Below are positions 6,696 through 13,587 of a stretch of 20,475 bases of DNA, in pieces. A program made the position numbers and the translations under genes. This DNA is from a virus: positions 1 to 20,475 of the IMG/VR virus record IMGVR_UViG_3300023184_000618. One strand, written 5' to 3'. Positions within the stretch are counted from its first letter, which is position 1. Each line of letters begins with the position of its first letter. The notes below the pieces were generated by a model. That model was not told where the DNA came from. It did no database searches and saw nothing but the letters and a program-made list of their open reading frames with translations.

Positions 6696-7409
6696 TTACT
6701 GTCCTAAATTAAACTGCATACCAGTAGCCTGTTCAATTACAGACATTGGAACTTGATATTTAGGCAAGTCCTGAACTGGTAGTGCGGCATTGGGCATTAG
6801 ATAGGCTTGAACATTACGACTGTTCTTTTCAATGATAATCTTATACAAACGAGTTGGAACACCTAGTCCATTGCCTACTACCTGGTGTCCAGGATCGTAA
6901 ATACCACCTGAGATGATGTAGAAGTCTGTGCCTGGCGTTGCGGCCCATTGGCGTTCCCAAGTTTCCAACTGCTTCCAAATGCCGCGATTGTTGTTGGCCA
7001 CTTGTGCCACCATATTTGATAAGAAGAAGCTTTCACTCATAACCGCATCGTTGATGGTATTGTTGCCAGCTGGACTCATGTGTCCACGATCATGTGTCCG
7101 TCCCAGCACAGCATAGTCAGCCAACTGTGCTTGACACTGCGTTGCTACTGCTGGATCAGGACGAAAGTTGTCTCGGCGTTTGGCTGGGCCTGACATAGTG
7201 GCCACGGTTAAATGTTCAAACACAGCCACCGGTGCTTTGACACTGCAACGATGTATGACTGCATAGTTTGTTTTGCACAGTTCTTGATCGCCTGGCTCGG
7301 GTTGATACTGTGGTGTGCCGTTGACTGTGAATTGTGGGCACTGCTGATTGATCTGGGCAAGGGCAAATACTGGTGCTAGTAATACAAGGGTTAATAATAT
7401 TTTTTTCAT
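6696..7409 (-). CDS. Exported DNA/RNA non-specific endonuclease (NUC1/Serratia nuclease type)
   Basis: 237 aa from the ATG at 7409. A longer frame opens at 7445, but the internal start gives a clear Sec signal peptide (MKKILLTLVLLAPVFALA, cleavage near A18/Q19) and fits the 10-nt gap to the upstream gene. The beta-beta-alpha-metal motif is DRGHMSPAGN (D107-N116), with H110 as the general base. N132 in FFLSNMVAQ matches the Mg2+-binding Asn, and WKQLETWER plus IISGGIYD follow in the family's order. The mature part has four cysteines, compatible with two disulfides in the periplasm. The catalytic core looks complete. The enzyme would cut DNA and RNA outside the cytoplasm; whether it serves scavenging, entry, exclusion of rival DNA or is virion-borne cannot be told. 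It is unusual within a late structural operon. Confidence 0.9.
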   Translation of the reverse strand: MKKILLTLVLLAPVFALAQINQQCPQFTVNGTPQYQPEPGDQELCKTNYAVIHRCSVKAPVAVFEHLTVATMSGPAKRRDNFRPDPAVATQCQAQLADYAVLGRTHDRGHMSPAGNNTINDAVMSESFFLSNMVAQVANNNRGIWKQLETWERQWAATPGTDFYIISGGIYDPGHQVVGNGLGVPTRLYKIIIEKNSRNVQAYLMPNAALPVQDLPKYQVPMSVIEQATGMQFNLGQ

Positions 7410-7419
7410 GCACTCATCT

Positions 7420-9078
7420 TTAATTTGTAAGTTCACTCCAACCAAATTTCCAAATTAAGTCAGCGTTGTTGTTGTTATATCCTGCACATAAGGTCAGTGT
7501 TATTGGTGTACCATTGGCATATCTAGACAGTTGTAATCTACGTGCCACATCTTCTCCAACTGTGAAAGTGTCGCGGCTGCTAGTAACACCAGCATAGACC
7601 ACTGTTCCGTCGCCAATTTGAACAGCACTGGTATTGGCCTGCACCACGCTGCCGCTGACATTGGCATAGGTCAAGCCAGCCACGTTGCTGGCATTTAGCA
7701 CCAGTTGGAAACACCCATACTGCACATCGGTGAGTAGTAAATCTATCTGCGATGGCACAACCACAGCATCTATATAAGCAGGATTGAGTCTAATAGTGGC
7801 CAAGTTGGTATACACATTGCCTGTGGATAATCGTGTGGGACTTATTCCACTGCCAACATACTGTATGGTAGGAGTTGGTGAGAATCCACCCTCACTAATA
7901 ACAGTGCTACAGATTTGTTTCATAGTTTTGACGCCACCAATGGCCGTAGTATTGGTAATCTCGTAGCGTGGATTCAGCGTAGCTGAGGTCATATAGACCT
8001 TGGTATTGCCTGTTTGGTTCGCGTGTTGGAAAGTGTGGCACACTATAAACTGACCATTGATGATAAATCCTGCACGAACATTTCCTACTCCTAGCCATTC
8101 AATGTCGGCCCAGAATATTTGAGTCAATGTAGGGTCAAGATTTATTCCCGACGGATTGGGGCTAGCACCTGTTTTAAGTGTGTCGGTGTTCCACGAAGTT
8201 TGTGCTATGCGTTCTTCAACAATGGATCCCGATGCCGATGATCTAATCACAAGATAAAGAGTGGTGCCATTGGCTTCAAAATATACACCATTGTTAGCAG
8301 TAAAGTAGCCCACACGTTGACGACAACCTGCTTCAAGAGCACCAAACGCAAAGGTATTCATGGTCAACAAGCTCTTGCCTGGTTGATAGGCCTGTGTGGT
8401 TCGGGCTTGATTAATTACACTGGAGCCATTGGCTGAAGTCACTGATAGGTTGAATGAGCTTTCGTTGGCCACATAAGTAATGCTACCACTGTTAGCTGTA
8501 ACGTTGCTAAACTGCCCACCATCAATATACATGTTTTGACTGTCAAACAATGTGTAAGGTTCACTTACTCGTAAACGACCAAACGCATCAAGATTGGTTC
8601 CACCTATAGTTGTTGCAACATTGCCGCCAGCCACTGTGACATTGCCTGACACTGACCAAGGAGTTGTTCCTTGTGTAACATTGACGTTGCCCAGTATGCC
8701 AACATTGCCGGCCACATTGGCATTGCCTGTGATGCTTACCGATCCTGTTATCGGATTCACCGTTACATTGCCGGTGATGCCGGCTATGTTGCCGGTAATG
8801 CCGGCTATGTTTCCAACAACAACCACGTTGGCGTTACCTAGTATGCCAACGTTGCCAGATACAGGCATAGTGTTGCTAGAATTGTAAATGTCTATATTTC
8901 CTAGCTCAATAACATGAGCATCAACATTGCCAGGAATATTTACGTTGCCACTAATAATAATGTTGCCAAGAAATCCAGTTCGGAGATACACGTTGCCCGA
9001 CACCTCGTCGAGGGCCAGTGCTTGATTGATGTTACGTAGGTACCACGGTGCTACGTTTGATGGTTCTGGGTAGGCCAT
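7420..9078 (-). CDS. GN-repeat virion structural protein, fibre-like
   Basis: 552 aa. The N-terminal 24 residues lead into a long low-complexity region (about 25-170) built of short units ending in GNV, GNI or GNA (for example IAGITGN, VGILGN, VSGNV), typical of an elongated beta-solenoid or trimeric fibre shaft. A junction DAFGRLRVSEPYTLFDSQ (about 166-183) starts a globular C-terminal domain of about 370 residues; FGRLR-type domains occur in other phage structural proteins. There is no catalytic motif. The start ATG overlaps the TAA of the preceding small gene (TAATG), and the AAAGGA Shine-Dalgarno lies inside that gene's last codons. It is likely a fibre or surface decoration protein on head or tail; receptor or glycan binding is inferred only. 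Confidence 0.7.
   Translation of the reverse strand: MAYPEPSNVAPWYLRNINQALALDEVSGNVYLRTGFLGNIIISGNVNIPGNVDAHVIELGNIDIYNSSNTMPVSGNVGILGNANVVVVGNIAGITGNIAGITGNVTVNPITGSVSITGNANVAGNVGILGNVNVTQGTTPWSVSGNVTVAGGNVATTIGGTNLDAFGRLRVSEPYTLFDSQNMYIDGGQFSNVTANSGSITYVANESSFNLSVTSANGSSVINQARTTQAYQPGKSLLTMNTFAFGALEAGCRQRVGYFTANNGVYFEANGTTLYLVIRSSASGSIVEERIAQTSWNTDTLKTGASPNPSGINLDPTLTQIFWADIEWLGVGNVRAGFIINGQFIVCHTFQHANQTGNTKVYMTSATLNPRYEITNTTAIGGVKTMKQICSTVISEGGFSPTPTIQYVGSGISPTRLSTGNVYTNLATIRLNPAYIDAVVVPSQIDLLLTDVQYGCFQLVLNASNVAGLTYANVSGSVVQANTSAVQIGDGTVVYAGVTSSRDTFTVGEDVARRLQLSRYANGTPITLTLCAGYNNNNADLIWKFGWSELTN
8768..8809 (-). repeat. 21-bp tandem repeat (two copies) within the GN-repeat gene
   Basis: 8768-8788 and 8789-8809 differ at a single base and encode two successive IAGITGN units. 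This near-identical pair lies in a longer array of degenerate GN units and suggests recent slippage or recombination changing the shaft length. Confidence 0.7.
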
Positions 9079-9464
9079 TATCTAGGATATCCTTTGAATG
9101 CCTTTACAGGACTTGTTTTATCTACTGTGGATGGTTCTTCACTTTTAGCTGTGCTTACTAGTTCTTTGCCGCCTGGCGTGTTTGTCATGGCCAAGGCCTT
9201 GTCAATTACTTTTTCAATGTTATTATTCATGCCTACAACAACACCATGTTCACCAAATGCTGTTTCTGGGCTCCACGCTGGAAGATTTTTAGCCATTCCA
9301 TCTATGCCAGCATCGCTTCTTGCTCGTGCCATGGCCACACCAAATCGATAATTGCGATAAGGATCTGCGGCACTGAGTCCAGGAATTATATAAGTGTAAC
9401 GCATTGGTTCAGCTTCTTCAGGAGGAAGATTGCGTTGCTCTACTATAAACTCTCGTGCTCTCAT
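9078..9464 (-). CDS. Small protein with capsid-targeting-like N-terminus (tandem paralogue B)
   Basis: 128 aa, unknown function. The N-terminus MRAREFIVE|QRN resembles a cleavable targeting peptide ending in IxE, the T4 gp21 protease motif, though Gln at P1' is atypical. The centre has YRNYRFGVAMARARSDAG and AWSPETAFGEHG, which correspond by eye to YELNRVMMAVAMADG and SWSGRYNTAHPY in the preceding gene. The C-terminus SPVKAFKGYPR matches that gene's SPVVAFKGYPR. The start overlaps the upstream stop (ATGA), with AAAGGA 8 nt before the ATG inside the upstream coding sequence. It is probably a diverged duplicate and possibly an internal head protein. Confidence 0.7.
   Translation of the reverse strand: MRAREFIVEQRNLPPEEAEPMRYTYIIPGLSAADPYRNYRFGVAMARARSDAGIDGMAKNLPAWSPETAFGEHGVVVGMNNNIEKVIDKALAMTNTPGGKELVSTAKSEEPSTVDKTSPVKAFKGYPR
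9080..9102 (-). repeat. 23-bp gene-junction repeat, copy 1
   Basis: Identical to 9463-9485. It encodes the C-terminal FKGYPR of the 128-aa protein and contains AAAGGA, the Shine-Dalgarno sequence for the GN-repeat gene. Confidence 0.75.
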
Positions 9465-9835
9465 CTAGGATATCCTTTGAATGCCACCACTGGGCTATGA
9501 ACATGTGTGGATTCTACTTCTTGACTACGATTATCACCTGCGTTGAGATCGTACGTTTCACTGCCGGTGGCTTGTAAAGCCTGTTTCAGCATGGCTGCTT
9601 CTTCGTCAGTGTAAGGATGTGCAGTATTGTAGCGACCGGACCATGATTCAGTATCTAAATCCAATGGCTTTCCTGATCCATCAGCCATGGCCACGGCCAT
9701 CATTACACGATTTAATTCATAGGTACGATCGTAGCCGCCAAAGTCACGAAATTTAGTAAGGCCTCGAGTTCCGGCCTGACGGCGTTTGCCAATCTTGCCA
9801 ACACGTTTCTCAATGAGAAACTCAGCTGCTCGCAT
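9461..9835 (-). CDS. Small protein with capsid-targeting-like N-terminus (tandem paralogue A)
   Basis: 124 aa, unknown function. It begins MRAAEFLIE|KRVGKIGKRRQ: a 9-residue peptide ending in LxE, as in T4 prohead-protease sites, followed by a basic stretch. The middle contains YELNRVMMAVAMADG and AHPYTDEEAAMLKQAL, and the end is SPVVAFKGYPR, shared with the next gene. AGGA lies 8 nt before the ATG. There are 2 nt between the stop of the 97-aa gene and this start, and a 4-nt overlap with the next gene. It is likely a soluble internal or core-associated head protein, an inference from the N-terminus and position. Confidence 0.7.
   Translation of the reverse strand: MRAAEFLIEKRVGKIGKRRQAGTRGLTKFRDFGGYDRTYELNRVMMAVAMADGSGKPLDLDTESWSGRYNTAHPYTDEEAAMLKQALQATGSETYDLNAGDNRSQEVESTHVHSPVVAFKGYPR
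9463..9485 (-). repeat. 23-bp gene-junction repeat, copy 2
   Basis: Identical to 9080-9102, 383 bp apart. It encodes FKGYPR of the 124-aa protein and supplies AAAGGA as ribosome binding site to the 128-aa gene, so one sequence serves both as a C-terminal tag and as translational coupling signal. Confidence 0.75.
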
Positions 9836-9837
9836 GA

Positions 9838-10131
9838 TTAGGTTCCTGCGGCGTTGAACACGCTGTATTGCGCTGAACTTTGTGTGCCTAGTGCTCGTGC
9901 AGTAAATGTAGTTCCGGCCATGATCAAATAGTTGCCAGCGCCAACATAAATTTCTTGTGTAGTTCCACTGGGAACACTGACCACGTTGGCATACAAATTT
10001 CCTACTGCAGCCGCACTGCCCAAAGCTGTGGCATTTATCTGATAGGTAACATCATTGCTGCCCGCACTGATTTCTGCTTTGTCTGTGGTCCAAGCTACGT
10101 TGCCTGCTGCATTAACTACTTGAATAGCCAT
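9838..10131 (-). CDS. Small Ala/Gly/Thr-rich probable virion protein
   Basis: 97 aa from the ATG at 10131 (MAIQVVNAAGNVAW). A nine-codon longer version would need a TTG at 10158 inside the upstream gene. The ATG is preferred because AAAGG lies 9 nt before it and it begins just after the upstream stop (10137-10139). The sequence is beta-prone, with Ala/Gly/Thr and Asn and no Cys or His, like small head-decoration or fibre-base proteins (EIYVGAGNYLIMAGTTFTARA). The family is not recognised. It sits between the 765-aa protein and the tandem small paralogues. Confidence 0.7.
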   Translation of the reverse strand: MAIQVVNAAGNVAWTTDKAEISAGSNDVTYQINATALGSAAAVGNLYANVVSVPSGTTQEIYVGAGNYLIMAGTTFTARALGTQSSAQYSVFNAAGT

Positions 10132-10136
10132 GTTGG

Positions 10137-12434
10137 TTAACCTTTGTAATTTTGCCAAGTCTTGAACAAGTTACGCTCAAGTGCAATTGACTCTTCCATG
10201 CTGGCTTGGCGACGTAACTGGCTGGCCAATACTGGTGTTGTTGATTGACCGGTACTCTTAGGACCATTCAATCCGCCGGAGTATGTGCGTAGATTAGGAT
10301 CTGCCGCCAACGTTTCTGTATTGGTTGGCCAGTCTGGTGCGTTTTCATCTACCATTTGATCGCAACCACATGGGCTACCACCGCATGTTGGGCAGGCCTT
10401 GGGAATTTGACTTTCAAGTCCGGCCAACTTCAACAACATCATCAACTTGGCTGCTTCTTCACCGTCAGCAGTGACAGTAATTGCAGGCGCCATTTCACCA
10501 TCACCACATTCTTGCATCTTAGATTCAATAGAGATACTTTCAGTAATCATCTTTTCAATTGAATTGTTGAGGCTTTCGTAAACGCCTTTGCCAAACTGCA
10601 TGCCTTTGCTGGGCTTACCGCTTGGAGAGGCAGTGGCTACTGATCCGGACACTGTTGTTTCATCAACTTTTTCTTCTTTGGCTTTTTTGGCTTTGCCGCC
10701 TTGCTCGTCTTTGCCCAGGCGTCCAGCAACTACATCACCCTGTGTGACTTTGTCGTAGGGCTTGGCATTGTTGGCCAAGTTGCCATCGTTTGCCTCGTCA
10801 GTCTTTTTGACTTTCTTAGGCAACTTACTGATGTCTTTGCCCTTGTCTGCTTGATTGAATTCTTTGGCCACTTTGGTAGCTACTCCAACTTTTTTAGCAA
10901 ACTTAGGATTGTGTGCAGCTCCGGCCATCATACGTGCCTGTGATTGACTGACTGATTTTTCTTTTAGTTGGTCAACACCGCCCAATGTATTATTACTTTG
11001 TTGCAACTTGTATCGCAATAGTTTGGTCAGCTCCGCTTGAGCTTTCATTCCGTCTGGATCTTTGATGAATGGTTTGAGAAACATGGCCAAACGATATGCT
11101 TGTTGAATTTCACCGCCAGAGAAGTCAGCACTTTCGGGCACTATGGTAATGCCTTCACGGCCCATGTGCTGTTCGGCATCGCGCTCGTGTGTGCTGAGAA
11201 TATAGTCAGTGACACTGCTCATCATGCCTTTGATTTGACCAATCTTTTCTTGCACCCATTCTGGCATGTTCTCATTGCCGCGCAAAGCACCTTCAAGTTC
11301 TCTTGCGTGACGAACAATAGTATGTAATGAGTCTTTGGTCATTCCGGCCTCGTCGTTGTATTCACCTTGTTCAGCCGGGCTAACACTTTCACTGCTCATG
11401 TTGCTGGGGCGAGTCATCATTACGCCATCGCTGTCAAGATCTTCTTTGGTCTTGGTTGGACGGCCGCTTTTGTATTTGTAACTTTTAGCTGTCACACGTT
11501 CTGGTCGTTTTTCTTTGGCAGGACGTCCTTTTTTCTTAGGACCGTCTGATACTGCGGCTTTTTTCTTGTTCTTCAAGTTGCCGTGTTCATCATAGTCATC
11601 GTCATTGCCAGTGTCATCACGGTCACTGCGATAGCCATACTTTTTATGACGGTTGCGTTCGCTTTCACTGTCAGTGTTGACACCTTTCATTGAACCTTGT
11701 GCTCCTTTGAGCAAGCGCATATCTAGTTCTTCAAGGTTTGAATTGTCGGTAAACTCTTTGCCGCCAACTTTGAATTTGCCACCTTTAGGAGTTTTAGCCA
11801 ATGCGCCTGTAAATGCGTTGCCTTCATCAGTCATGCCCTGGCTTTCGTCATACTTGTCATAACGGTTGCGAATCGTGCTCATAGTTTTGTCACTGGCATG
11901 TTCACGACCGGCTTTTTGCAGGGCCTTCATGCCCTTCTCGCCATATTTCTTTTTACCAATGGCTGCTTGAAATGCTGACTCGTCCATGCTATCGCATTTA
12001 CAAGGACTGCAATCACAAGTTGGGCACATACCTTCTTCAAGATTACTAGTGTCTTTAAATGTCTTGTCGCCTAGTTTGAAACTGCCACCTTTTGGTGTCT
12101 TGGCCAGTGCACCTGTAAATGCATTACCTTCGTTTTCGATATCTTCTTTAGGATGACGCAGTTTGTTTAGCACTGCACCGGCCACACGCTCGCCGGCGGC
12201 CTTTGAACCATAACGCTTGCCTGCATCAGCTGCAATCTTGCCAAATGCCTTGCCTGGCTTGCCAATGTCTTTGCCGGCACGGGCTGCTTTGGCTGAATAA
12301 CTGGATTCATCTAGTGCTTTTGTCAACGGACTCTTGGCAACAGCTTCGGCCTTTTTACTTTCAGCAAGGTTTTGCTGCTCGGTCTTGGCAGACAACTCTG
12401 CTAGTTTCTTATTTAGGTCGTAAAAAAATGTCAT
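10137..12434 (-). CDS. Lys/Asp-rich repeat protein with Cys knuckles and AT-hook-like motifs
   Basis: 765 aa, function unknown. The N-terminus MTFFYDLNKKLAELSAKTEQQ leads to NLAE|S near residue 25, a match to prohead-protease motifs. Two near-identical units beginning GNAFTGALAKTPKGG lie at about 102-134 and 204-236, each ending NLEE. Two Cys knuckles share the pattern CPTCxxSPCxCD, at about 136-147 (right after the first unit) and 681-692. Between them are AT-hook-like KKKGRPAKEKRP and KSGRPTKTKED at about 298-330, then coiled-coil-prone Lys/Glu segments. Composition is highly charged and probably largely disordered. GAGG lies 9 nt before the ATG. A DNA-associated internal or core head protein is the best guess from motifs and neighbours. 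A scaffold is the alternative. Confidence 0.75.
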   Translation of the reverse strand: MTFFYDLNKKLAELSAKTEQQNLAESKKAEAVAKSPLTKALDESSYSAKAARAGKDIGKPGKAFGKIAADAGKRYGSKAAGERVAGAVLNKLRHPKEDIENEGNAFTGALAKTPKGGSFKLGDKTFKDTSNLEEGMCPTCDCSPCKCDSMDESAFQAAIGKKKYGEKGMKALQKAGREHASDKTMSTIRNRYDKYDESQGMTDEGNAFTGALAKTPKGGKFKVGGKEFTDNSNLEELDMRLLKGAQGSMKGVNTDSESERNRHKKYGYRSDRDDTGNDDDYDEHGNLKNKKKAAVSDGPKKKGRPAKEKRPERVTAKSYKYKSGRPTKTKEDLDSDGVMMTRPSNMSSESVSPAEQGEYNDEAGMTKDSLHTIVRHARELEGALRGNENMPEWVQEKIGQIKGMMSSVTDYILSTHERDAEQHMGREGITIVPESADFSGGEIQQAYRLAMFLKPFIKDPDGMKAQAELTKLLRYKLQQSNNTLGGVDQLKEKSVSQSQARMMAGAAHNPKFAKKVGVATKVAKEFNQADKGKDISKLPKKVKKTDEANDGNLANNAKPYDKVTQGDVVAGRLGKDEQGGKAKKAKEEKVDETTVSGSVATASPSGKPSKGMQFGKGVYESLNNSIEKMITESISIESKMQECGDGEMAPAITVTADGEEAAKLMMLLKLAGLESQIPKACPTCGGSPCGCDQMVDENAPDWPTNTETLAADPNLRTYSGGLNGPKSTGQSTTPVLASQLRRQASMEESIALERNLFKTWQNYKG

Positions 12435-12439
12435 TGCTA

Positions 12440-13048
12440 TTATCCTCTTGGGTTGGCACCAGTGGCTGGGCGTGGTGGGCGTTTTACTTTGGTCATTGGG
12501 CTAGTATTACCCATTGGCAAATCGTTGGTTGTTTTTGCAGCCGGTGTCTTACCACCAGCTACAGTGAAGTCACTACGATATTCGTTTTTTAACACAGCAT
12601 GTTGGTCATAAGGAGCAGAATAGTCTTTGCTCAGTGCCTTTTGTGCAGCATCTGGAGCAGGATAGTCTGTGTCAGTCAACAAGTTTTTGTTTTCAGCTTC
12701 AACCTTTTCACGCTCAATATCCATGCCCACTTCGTGTGGCACAGTCAACATGATGATTCTGTTTGGATCTAAGAACAACAGTTGAGCAATTTCTTTGATC
12801 TGTGGCTCGATAGCTGGATAGCGGAATTCCACATCCATGCTGGTCACCGAGTCGTTGCTGTGCTTGGGAAAGTCGGCCGGTTTGAGTTGAACCGGAGTGG
12901 TCTTTGGCTTGCTGATTTTTACAACTTCAAACTGTTTGAGTCGTTCTTCTAACTGCTTGATAAAATCAGGTGCAACATCACCTACAATTTTAATGCGATA
13001 ATTGTAAGTTCTTTCGCTTTCTGCGAGGTATTGTTGAAAATTTTTCAT
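12440..13048 (-). CDS. Putative internal head protein with T4-like capsid-targeting sequence
   Basis: 202 aa. The first ten residues, MKNFQQYLAE, closely resemble the T4 internal-protein capsid-targeting peptide MKTYQEFIAE and are followed by Ser, a suitable P1' for cleavage by gp21-type prohead protease. Residues about 14-110 look like a compact alpha/beta domain (YNYRIKIVGDVAPDFIKQLE, then VTSMDVEFRYPAIEPQIKEI and RIIMLTVPHEVG). The rest (about 115-202) is polar, Pro/Lys-rich and probably disordered, ending KVKRPPRPATGANPRG. An AGGGA Shine-Dalgarno lies 8 nt before the ATG, and a CATAAATA late promoter lies 18 nt upstream, overlapping the gp16 stop. Function after entry or in the capsid is unknown. 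Confidence 0.75.
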   Translation of the reverse strand: MKNFQQYLAESERTYNYRIKIVGDVAPDFIKQLEERLKQFEVVKISKPKTTPVQLKPADFPKHSNDSVTSMDVEFRYPAIEPQIKEIAQLLFLDPNRIIMLTVPHEVGMDIEREKVEAENKNLLTDTDYPAPDAAQKALSKDYSAPYDQHAVLKNEYRSDFTVAGGKTPAAKTTNDLPMGNTSPMTKVKRPPRPATGANPRG

Positions 13049-13066
13049 CTTAGTATCCCTATATGA

Positions 13067-13074
13067 TATTTATG
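13067..13074 (-). promoter_or_regulatory. Late promoter (CATAAATA) for the 202-aa gene
   Basis: The minus strand reads CATAAATA, one mismatch to T4 late TATAAATA, 18 nt upstream of the ATG at 13048 and overlapping the stop codon of gp16 (13070-13072). The same 8-mer precedes gp19 at a similar distance, which supports a phage-specific late element. Confidence 0.55.
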
Positions 13075-13558
13075 CTTTTATATTGTTTTGCGAGGTTGTG
13101 GCTATGAGTCGTTCCAGCAAGTCGTTACGACTCAGCACTTGTCCATGCGCTGTTTCCATGGCTTCTTCGGGCGCATTACGCAGTTTGTCTTGATCCATTT
13201 TCAACTTTTTCAACTGCAAATCAACCATTTTTAATTTTTTGTTCAGCTTGGTGGTTTTGGCTGTGAGTGCATGGCCCAACATGCTGCTGGCCACGGCAAA
13301 TATTTCACCTGAGTAGCGGCTGTCAACTTGCATACCCAAGTCCATCAAGTCATTGAATGTTTCTGTGGCTTTTGAAGCCAGTTCGTCCAGCTCTTGGTCG
13401 CCGGTTTCCAAGTCGCGCACTGTGGGCAGGGCTGCATCTATCTTGTCTATGGTAGCGTCTATTTCGGCCAGCTGGGTACGGGTTTGCTCAACAGTAGGAG
13501 TCGCTTCGGGCTGTTCCGAAGGCGGGAAATCAAAGAGTTCTTCCAATTTTCTGGTCAT
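13070..13558 (-). CDS. 16: Probable terminase small subunit (gp16-like)
   Basis: 162 aa, against 164 in T4 gp16. The T4 protein forms ring oligomers that regulate gp17 and recognise DNA. Here residues 23-48 are helical, and residues about 69-128 (from NDLMDLGMQVDS through EIFAVASSMLGHALTAKT to LKKLKMDQDKLRN) follow the pattern of the T4 central coiled-coil region (LMDAAKIFLE, MEVFATLMGQMTTTN, ILKLHKDMKDI). The tails are acidic and variable. The identification is by eye and less certain than for gp17. It follows gp4 after 29 nt with a weak Shine-Dalgarno sequence. The usual gp16-gp17 adjacency is broken. Confidence 0.65.
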   Translation of the reverse strand: MTRKLEELFDFPPSEQPEATPTVEQTRTQLAEIDATIDKIDAALPTVRDLETGDQELDELASKATETFNDLMDLGMQVDSRYSGEIFAVASSMLGHALTAKTTKLNKKLKMVDLQLKKLKMDQDKLRNAPEEAMETAHGQVLSRNDLLERLIATTSQNNIKA

Positions 13559-13587
13559 ACCATATTTACCGCCAGACTATTCTGGTA

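Noticed and set aside
7410-7445. Upstream start (12 extra residues) for the nuclease
   Set aside because: It would bury the signal peptide behind polar residues and overlap the previous gene; the ATG at 7409 is cleaner.
8594-8887. Plus-strand frame with repeated TLP motifs
   Set aside because: It is the antisense of the GN-repeat region; the periodicity comes from the minus-strand gene.
8594-8960. CRISPR-like short repeats
   Set aside because: Spacing is irregular, units are 18-27 bp in frame, and they encode the GN shaft; no constant repeat with unique spacers is present.
10132-10158. TTG start extending the 97-aa protein by nine residues
   Set aside because: It lies inside the upstream gene without a ribosome site, while the ATG at 10131 has AAAGG at 9 nt.
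11986-12000. 15-nt sequence shared in inverse orientation with the hairpin at 106-120
   Set aside because: A match of this length is expected by chance about once in a few windows of this size, and one copy lies within coding sequence.
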